This document shows positions 56,101-64,000 of a stretch of 64,000 nucleotides of DNA, piece after piece; position 1 is the first letter of the stretch; every line of letters starts with the position of its first letter. The DNA is from Zoroaster sp. YZ-2022 (Eukaryota > Echinodermata > Asteroidea > Forcipulatida > Zoroasteridae). The stretch covers positions 11,359,926 through 11,423,925 of the forward strand of contig CM055837.1 in assembly GCA_029582265.1 (NCBI GenBank), read 5' to 3'. The translations under genes and the position numbers were made by a program. The notes under the pieces are model-generated. The model saw only the letters and a list, made by a program, of their open reading frames with translations, was not told the origin of the DNA and ran no database searches.

Positions 56101-59100
56101 GGTGTTCGGAGTCCACTTCCGGTTCAATCAAATTATCAACGATGATGTCAATATCATATTTTGCAAAGGTGTATCATCTTTTATTATAACAATATCAATT
56201 TCATATTCAAAATATATCAATTTTGCATTAGAATGTGTTGACTTTGGACTTCCTGTTTGGACCGGAAGTAAAGGTCAGAACAGGTGATTTGAAGGTCATA
56301 TATGACACAATAAAACTTCCTCACGATCATGAAAAAATAACGTTAGTACTTGCTTTGGTTCAATTTCTGAGATTGGAAAATAATCCCTTTAAAATGTCAC
56401 TAGGGGGCGCTCTGAACTTTGATGTCATCAAACATATTTTTGAGAATAAGATGTCACTATCACTTTATTCGCAGAAGTCACATTCAAATTTCCTATGATT
56501 TTTGAGATTATTATTTTTCTAAACCTGCCACAAGAGGGCACTGTGACAGGTGATGACGTTATCCTTCACATTTTTAAAAAGGTCACATGTCAATAGTAAC
56601 TTCGTCCACTGAAAGCATACCATATCCGGTTTCGACCGGAAAGAGAGGTCTGATTCGAGGACAAAGGGAAAAAATAGCAGAGATTGTCAAAATTGCAAGT
56701 ACACAATTTAAAATAAGTAATGCCAGTAATTAATTTGATTACAATATCAGAGATCTGTAAAAGCCTAAATGAATGTCACAACAATGGTTTCGTCTGCTAG
56801 TTTAAGAGGGTGCTATGCACATGTAGCGGTTGGAAAATGTGCATAGCGCCCTCTTTATTTGAATTATTGGCGCACGAAACAGCATCGCCTAATCTGTTTA
56901 TTAACCTTTAAAGTTGTATCGTAAACTACTTTTTTATTCTCATATATTAAGTTTTGGTCACGTGATTAAGATGCAACTTTCCAGTTGTCTTCATATTGAC
57001 ATAGATTGTTTATATTCTAAATTTGACAAAATTCTGATCTATAATTTTTGAGATAGTGAAATAATTTTTTCGACCTGTTTTAATTTTCCGTAGTGACGTA
57101 GTAATGACGTCATTGATCATAGTTTTGATATGTATATATTTCAAAGAATATTTCATACACAGGAACCATGTCAAAATTCTATTCACATTGCCTCTAAATC
57201 TCAACACGAGGCCTGATTTCCGTGAAATAAATATCTTGGAATAATTTGAAGTATCATCATCCATTAGCCTATTATGTTTCTCCACCTTACTGTAGAGTAA
57301 GATTACATTATATACTAGCTTTAACACCCTATTTTTATCCCCCCAGATTTGTCAAGTTAAACATCAAATTGAAGCTATGAGATATGAGATATGACCTTTT
57401 AAAATTTGCCAAAATCGTTACTTCGTGTGCCACTAATTTGACCATCAAAGCATTTATGGTAACTCATTTCACAAGAATTACAAGCTATTAATGTAAGGAA
57501 TTCAATTGTGTTTTTGTTTTCTAATAGGTCATTTAGTTCTTGAGATATTGGCTGTTGAACTTGGAAAAGTTGTGAGATTTAAGCAATACGTTAGAAATTA
57601 ACAAGTGTGACTTGGAAGACTATGTTTTATTTTAAATTTGATGTTTTGTGGTCAGAATATAAAATAAAAATAAATAAAAGACAAGAGTTACCTCAGGAGG
57701 TATGAGTTTTCATAATATATAATAAAAATAACATAAAATGTGTTCTACTGAATACATTAACTTCTGCTTCAGTCATCCAATATAATTTTAAATTCTTCCA
57801 ACCGTAAGTTCCGGTTCAATCATGTGAAGTCATACACAACAATTTTCCTCATAATATGGGTGTCAATTGTGCCAAATTTTGTAAAATTCTAATTTTTTCT
57901 GAAGATAGCAAAAATATACATTTACAGAATAGTGATTCAGAATATTTCTTCACTTAAGCATAGTTCAAGGTGATAATGACAATGAAACATATTATTTGGT
58001 TATTACATGAATTAAAATGAAACAAAATTCACTGACCATTTAGAAATTTGCTAACTGGCTAACCAAAACCAATATTTAAAAGTAAACACCCAACAATTTT
58101 GGAAAAAAATTACCAACCATTTTGTTTGTCTAGACTCTTTTTTGCCACATTGTTTATTAAACAATCATTGTGGGAAATTTATTGATGTACTTTTCGTTTA
58201 AAAATTGTACACATTATTCCATTTGCAAAGTAAATTTAATTAAGTTGATAAAATAATAAAAGAAAGAAATAAACACATAGTTAAAATACATACGTCAAAT
58301 TTAATTGATTTTGTATTTAAATTAACTCAGTGCCTGAAAACCTTTTGTCAAGGGAGCATTGGCAAACTGTTACCCTGAAATTGATTGCCCATAAACTAAA
58401 AAAAAAATAATAATAAAATAATGTATCATCACAGCTTGATCATTACACATTTTTCCCCCCGAGGTGAGGTGTGTGCAGGTCTTGTACAATACAATGACAA
58501 ATTCGATCAAGTGTTATAATATTTAAATGTTTGGTTCAGTTTTTTAAAACAATACTTATAGGGAAGAGACAACACAATGTAATTTGAAGGATAACTGTAA
58601 AATAAAATGAAACAAACAATACTGAAATGATCTTCTGATTGTTACATGTATATGTATTTATTTGTCATTAACTGTTGAAAATACATTTTCATAAATATTC
58701 ATTTTAAAGTTATTGCTTAAAGGTGGCAATATCTTCGACGATCAACAGGGCATGGAATCAGAGTTCAAGTTCTGGTTTAACTCAGTGACTGAAAATAATA
58801 CTCGCATGATAAGGTCATATTCGCGTTGCTGCTGCATAAATGAGCCAGTAATTTTAAGTCACTATGTTCGTCTTAAACTAGGACACCAATTCCATGCCCT
58901 GTTTGTAGAAAAGAATCTGCTCTGATCGTGACGATACTGTCTGTTTAACCAATTGTGTTTATGGGATTGATGGTCAATTACTATCCCAATGCGAGCATAC
59001 AAATAAATAGGAACTTTAATTGGGTGATCTGGCAAAAGGTATTCCAAGGCTGACACACCATGCAATGAAGACTGGGGGTATGTTTACTATGTTTATATGA

Positions 59101-59879
59101 CCCTACTGCCAGGGATTCACTGTCGGCAATATACATTTTACTAGATCACCAACAGATATTGCCTAATAACTACATTTGTGAGGATGTTTGGGTCCAGTCA
59201 AAAAAAAAATTCCTCAATACTATTTTTGTTCCAACATGTTAAAGAAATTCCTAGAAAGACCTAGATGTGTCTTGAGGTCCTGAAAAAACAATTCTCTTGA
59301 GGGTAAAGACTGCCACAGATAGGATAAGTCCATATAAAATAATTTGAATCATACATTAACTCCTTTGATGAATGGATAAACTTCAAATGCTGGCCATTGG
59401 ATCACAAAGTTACACACAGACTCTGACACACACCTTGTAGCAGTAGCACAAATGGATACCGTTGATCTGAAATATAAACGAATCATGTAAAAACAATATT
59501 AAATGTTTTCAAAGAGGGACGAAGAATAATGGGTCATGCTAACAAAACACACATAACTTAGAATGCCCTCATATGTTATTATCAGGATGATGGATTGATG
59601 TAAGTTCAGAAAAATTATGCAACTTTAGAAAAATGATCCCTTCAGAACAATGCCTTTAAGTTAGGTTTTACAATGGAATAGAAAGTTACATGTGACGTCT
59701 TCCTTCCTCCATGATGTGACCGTTTCATTATCTCAATAAAGGTGCTGATATTTGTTTCTGGTCTACTTTAGTGAGAAAATTAAGTGCCAATATAAAGTAA
59801 ACTGCAATGCAGCCATCACCACACAAGACATAAGCACTACTAGTATTATGAGGAACTACAAACACTATAGTGTAGCTAA

Positions 59880-60035
59880 ATTAACTTGTACTTCTACCAA
59901 CTCTTACTCCACCGGATGTCAACCCGTACACATGCCAGTAAATATTCAGTAATAAATACTTTTACGGGTCGAGTTGACCAAAATGAGTATGAGTTGGTAA
60001 AAGTACGAGTTAACACTATACTGAGTTGACCTGTT
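59880..60035. mobile_element. Small inverted-repeat element with GTACGAGTTG-type ends
   Basis: TTAACTTGTACTTCTACCAA at the left is inverse to TTGGTAAAAGTACGAGTTAA near 59993-60013, both bordered by TTAA. Copies occur at 35325-35440 and in the left arm near 46920-47070. Confidence 0.5.
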
Positions 60036-60175
60036 TTCACTGGGAAAGAATACAACATTGTGGATAAGGTTTTAAAAGAATTGCTTTTTGAAAATAAAAA
60101 TCACAATCTTCAATGTAGGTTGGTGGGGTCATGTGAGTGGATCATAGGGTAGTCAGGAGGAATGCAATCATCCAC

Positions 60176-60540
60176 ACACACACACACACACACACCCACC
60201 CTCACGCACATTGATTTGTGGGGTATTCCTTTGTTCGTTCTATTATCCCTTTTCTATATAATTCTCCTGTGGGGTACAAGATTTTCTATAGTTACCTTGT
60301 GGGGTCCAATTGTTCTATTGTGTTTTGGACCCCACAACGAATGGTGTGTACGTTCACCCTCACGCACATTGATTTGTGGGGTATTCCTTTGTTCGTTCTA
60401 TTATCCCTTTTCCTTATAATTCTCCTGTGGGGTACAAGATTTTCTATAGTTACCTTGTGGGGTCCAATTGTTCTATTGTGTTTTGGACCCCACAACGAAT
60501 GGTGTGTACGTTCACACACCCACACACACACACACATTTA
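60176..60540 (+). repeat. CA-repeat-bounded tandem duplication (~158-bp unit)
   Basis: CCTCACGCACATTGATTTGT starts units at 60199 and 60358, which differ by a few bases. CA runs border the pair. The left arm has only a short GT run here (46765-46775), so the block was gained in this arm or lost in the other. Confidence 0.85.
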
Positions 60541-61552
60541 CAATAATTGTACCACAGATTTATTGGTTACCTTGGGGCTTGTGTTTTAGATGCTTTTTAG
60601 GCTGTTGAATGAACTGATTCTCACTGATGCCAGCCATTGCATCTAATTCCAATTACTCAGCATACTGGAGAGCTAAAATACAAAATATAAAGAAATGTTC
60701 AAATGATTCTGTGAAAAAAAAATTCTGAATGGGGAAGGCCAACATGTATTACTCCAGTAAGAGAATGCCTCTATAATTGCAAAACAACCTTCATCACCCC
60801 ACCCATTTGCATTTTCCATCCTGAATTTTGGTGTACACATGTTGTCCACCAACACACCTGCATGTTTATTTTCCAATTAAAACTCATATTAACTCATCCC
60901 TCTGCAGCTTTTCTTCATTTATTAGTTTTCTTTATGCAGGCTCTTCATCTTTTTTATGTTGTAAGACCTGACCTTTCTTTAAAGCATAGAGGGACAGACT
61001 TTTATGCTTAATAATAACAAAACAACAAATGTAACCTAGCTCAGAAAAACAGGTGCCCCTATGACAATTTTGTGGCTACTACTAGTACTAGCAGACTAAT
61101 CAAGTAAAAGCATCTCTTAGGTTGAGTTAGGGATATATTTCACTGACACGAATTGCAGAAGAGACAACAACACACGAACATGTATATATTTACATGGATT
61201 TGCATATATGTACTGTACATGTATGTAGGCGAGTTACACAATAAAGTATTTTCCAACGATGCTCTTTTGACTTTGACTGCATGGCACAGTTTTAAACTTT
61301 TTCTGGACAATATAGCATCTATCCATGCTCAGTCATTATCCTTAGTTAAAATGCAAACTTAAAATCATGTAGGTACACTGCAAAAACAGGAAAGAGTAGA
61401 CTCAATATAGTTTTTACGAAATAGATGCAGTACAACAGTTTCGTCCGTCACGAACCTCCATTGGATTGTGCATGCAATAATTATGTCTACGATAGGCCTA
61501 CTTTACAAACGCACATTCTAGGCCAATAAACCTCTAAATAATGTCTACTTAC

Positions 61553-61715
61553 CTCTTAATAATGCAATTATATTTTCCTCTTTCTCGGTAACCCATTTTA
61601 TTTTCTTGTATTTTGCTTTGAGTTAAAAGAACGGCAAAATTCCTCAGTATTTTTTCATGTAAACGAGAATTAAATGGCCGCCGCTGAAAATGTTTTGTTT
61701 GTGATAAAATGTCAC
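61553..61715 (-). CDS. Mirror copy of the SANT/Myb-like exon in the right arm
   Basis: The reverse strand reads KIKWVTEKEENIIALLR before AG|GTAAGT at 61553. The only residue change in the core is F to V. YY1-like and CACGTG motifs are also kept (61679 and 61712 regions). Conservation of the reading frame and donor in both arms is mild support for a real exon. Confidence 0.3.
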
Positions 61716-62507
61716 GTGATCACTGATACGCAATGTGATTGGAGATTTCCTCGACAGATTGCCTCAAAGTAGAAAGCCAGTCTACTCATTGCCACTGATT
61801 GCATGAAATGCCACACAGGGCAATCTCTTTATTGCCTGAATCTTTTTATTGCCTGAAAATTGCCCGAAATTGCCCGTGTGACAAGGCCTATACGTTGTAG
61901 GCCAATATTAAACTCCGTATATTGCTGTGCGTACGTATTCTGTGCACGCGCGATATGGGCTATAATTCGTACATACAGGGAATAGTAATTCAGCATATTG
62001 TTTCACTTAACCTTCCGATTTCGATCGGAAGGAAAGGTCAGATTGGAGTCACATCTGAAAACGAAATGTGACATAGTTCAAGATCTTTAAGATGATAAAA
62101 AGATTGTGAAAATATCTTCTACGGTTCATGAGATATGATTTTTTGAAATTTTGAAATTTTCAACTTCCGGTTCCGACCGAAAGGAGAGAGGTCAGATTGG
62201 GGTCACGTCTAAACACGAAAAATCACATAATTCAAGATCTTCCAGATGATGCAAAGATTGTGAAAATATCTTTTGTGGTCATGAGATATCATATTTTGAA
62301 ATGTTAAACTTTGATTTAGCGTAATTCGACACCTGATGACGTAATCATGAGGTCACAGCAAACGGTTTCGTCTGCTTGATATGTTCTGTTTATGTGTTAA
62401 GTTTGAAGGCTGTAAATGCTCAGCAAGGATGCCTTTAATTGTTGCCGGACAAGCGCCACTGAGATGGAGAAGTAAAAAAAAAAAAAAAAACAGTACACAA
62501 AAAAATA

Positions 62508-62712
62508 GGTGTTCGCGCTGCGCGCTCGAACACCTAAAAACTGAACAAAACAATAGGTGTTTCGGCACATGCCGAACACCTAAAAAACACTGAACAATAT
62601 CTTATATATGAGCAGGTTCGACAATACAAATTTCCATTTTAAGGACAATAAAAGATGAATTGAATTGAATTGAATATCAAGAGGTGTTCGCGCTGTGGCT
62701 CGAACACCCAAA
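62508..62712 (+). repeat. Hairpin array interrupted by a LINE-like tail
   Basis: Hairpins at 62508-62536 (CGCGCTGCGCGCTCG inner) and 62551-62581 (CGGCACATGCCG inner), then about 90 bp ending in GACAATAAAAGATGAATTGAATTG (A/T-rich GAATT repeat, a LINE-type 3' end at 62596-62676), then a third hairpin-like GGTGTTCGCGCTGTGGCTCG at 62683. Confidence 0.7.
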
Positions 62713-62719
62713 ATGCACC

Positions 62720-63300
62720 TCGACAAAAAGGTTTTAACCCTGCCCCTCTTCTCCTCTCGTCGACCGATTTTGAAGGTGTTCTATTTTGGGAAAGACTTTT
62801 AAGCTCCCTCCCACTTCATTTCTGTATCCACCGCTACAACCCAGGAAAGTTTCAGATCAGTCGATGTGTCGTAAAGAAGTTCTACATGTCTTTAAACGGA
62901 ATATTAACTTTTAAGTATGTTTGGTCTATTAAACCATCATAAAACCAAGAAAGCTTTTAGATAATAATTCGCTCAGTTTCTTTGGGTGTTGTAAACCCAC
63001 TTTAATCCATAAAATACCAGAGTTGCTAGATACCAGTTCATTGACTTTTCCCCAATGTACAAGCTGCATGCACTCATCGACAAACTCCATCCCCACAATC
63101 GCTTGTCCCCACAATCTACCAGGTGCGCAACACGTCCAAGTGAAAACGCTCAATACACCGAAAGGAGTAGGCCTACTGGAGGCCGAGGTTTATCAGAAAT
63201 ACGTGATTTCATCAAAGTGTCGGTAAGTTTACTTTGACAAGGGTTATTTTGTAGTTGATCACATCCCTTTTCACAGTTTCACCACATAGTGAAACCTCTG
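62720..63300. other. No gene supported
   Basis: Mixed sequence with short frames on both strands, no recognised domain. It may be BEL/Pao or other debris between the palindrome and the integrase fragment. Confidence 0.35.
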
Positions 63301-63304
63301 TGTG

Positions 63305-64000
63305 AACATAGTGTATTCCACCCAGTCGCCACACTGATGTCATTCACTCGCTTTCGCTCCCGCGCCGTGGTAGAAACACCGCATGAAATTCTCTGTGACA
63401 ACGGGAGGAAGGAGGAGAAACTGAGTTGAAGAAAGCTTTTGAGGAGATGGCCCCCAGCTTGCAAGAAAGGCTGGCCAAGCACCAGGTTCGTTTTAGGTTC
63501 AACCCTCCTGTCGCACCCCATTTTGGCAGCACATGGGAGCGAGATATCCGGTCAGTCAAGAATGTCCTCTATGCCATCCTTGGGAAGCAAACAGTCACCC
63601 CTGCTGTTTTGTACACCATGCTTGTCGAAGTGGAAGGACTGATGAATTTCAAGCCCTTGAGTTATGTGTCTTCCGATGTCTCAGATCCCGACCCAACCAC
63701 TCCCTTCATGCTGCTTATGGGGCGGCGAGACCATGCACCACCACAAGTAGTCTACCCAGAGGAGGACATTCTCAGCAGAAGGCGTTGGAAACAATGCCAA
63801 GTGCTCATGCAAAGGTTTTGGAGATAGTTTGTACAGTCATACCTACCTGCCATGCAGGCACGCCAGAAGTGGCGCGGTGAGACTGCGAACCTCTCTGTTG
63901 GTGATGATGTCCTGATGATCGATCCTCAAGTCAGAGCCTCCTGGCCGGTGGCTAAAATAGTTGAAGTATTACCAGGTGATGATGGACGAGTACAAGCCGT
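63305..64000 (+). pseudogene. BEL/Pao retrotransposon integrase C-terminal part, running off the window
   Basis: The segment starts with LMSFTRFRSR and PHEILCDNG (63330-63400), where the second catalytic aspartate is in CDNG; sequence just after is deleted. The 133-codon frame 63426-63827 has ERLAKHQVRFRFNPP, APHFGSTWERDIRSVKN and VEVEGLMNFKPLSYV, the usual BEL/Pao integrase phrasing including the catalytic glutamate, then RRRWKQCQVLMQRFW. A one-base shift near 63828 leads to YLPAMQARQKWRG and VGDDVLMIDPQ, the DUF5641-like tail. No LTR is visible before the window edge. Confidence 0.8.

Larger units (their letters stand above)
54238..62475 (-). repeat. Right arm of the giant interrupted palindrome (~8.2 kb)
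   Basis: Inverse of 45045-52722. It is longer by the SINE at 54680-55242, a tandem block at 60198-60515 and about 110 bp near 61870-61990. It lacks the hAT-type element of the left arm. The centre between arms (about 1.5 kb) contains a 500-N gap. Confidence 0.85.

Noticed and set aside
60218..60589. 123-codon open frame with two similar hydrophobic halves
   Set aside because: It is the translation of the 158-bp tandem duplication. The copy-free left arm shows this block is recent and no homologue is apparent.
62325..62380. CTGATGAC beside CGTTTGC/GTTTCG as a hammerhead ribozyme core in the repeat end module
   Set aside because: After CTGATGA no stem II followed by GAAA can be formed in the right place on either strand. 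The conserved block is better described as TGACGT/ACGTCA palindromes.

Overview
The window is nuclear DNA of a metazoan, most likely a marine invertebrate; I cannot name the species. The case rests on Polinton/Maverick genes, a Tx1-like LINE, Ty3/Gypsy, BEL/Pao, Tc1/mariner and hAT-type remains, a tRNA-Leu-derived SINE, GT-AG splice signals and low GC content. There is no bacterial-style operon, rRNA gene or CRISPR locus. Two runs of exactly 500 N (22359-22858 and 53726-54225) are scaffold gaps. Almost every coding stretch is a decayed mobile element, so most gene calls are pseudogenes.

1-10.4 kb: two Polinton-type remnants of different lineages. The first (1-3917, + strand) is a virion-type module: chromodomain integrase, penton-like protein, small basic pX-like core protein, major-capsid-like protein and adenain-like protease. 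The second (5797-10400) is a replication module: a different integrase on +, protein-primed DNA polymerase B on -, and a small cysteine-rich protein, ending in a triplicated terminal motif. Between them lie a 170-bp tandem repeat and small inverted-repeat elements.

10.4-22.4 kb: a 5'-truncated Tx1-like LINE, an interspersed repeat with ~145-bp sub-repeats, a 5' LTR with decayed gag and protease of a Gypsy-type element, a LINE endonuclease scrap and a Tc1/mariner transposase pseudogene. 22.9-28.4 kb is the only stretch that looks like host gene territory. A short two-exon coding candidate on - has good splice sites, and its intron holds a 3256-bp mini-Polinton (23472-26727) with ~206-bp terminal inverted repeats and a 5-bp target duplication.

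28.4-62.7 kb is a mosaic of repeats. Its parts are tandem 4-5 kb blocks, arrays of a 149-bp unit carrying ETS-like inverted sites and a nuclear-receptor-like DR5, arrays of short hairpins, GTACGAGTTG minisatellites, triplicated ~700-bp units and two SINE copies. It ends in a very large interrupted palindrome (arms about 45045-52722 and 54238-62475). The arms carry paired copies of a SANT/Myb-like exon and a possible PIF/Harbinger nuclease exon, and differ by a hAT-type MITE, a SINE, a 390-bp inversion and local duplications. 63.3-64.0 kb is a BEL/Pao integrase fragment that runs off the right edge.

The strongest candidates for something undescribed are the hairpin-array/149-bp-unit repeat system and its association with inverted duplication, the giant palindrome, and the intronic mini-Polinton whose internal deletion is complementary to that of the larger copy.
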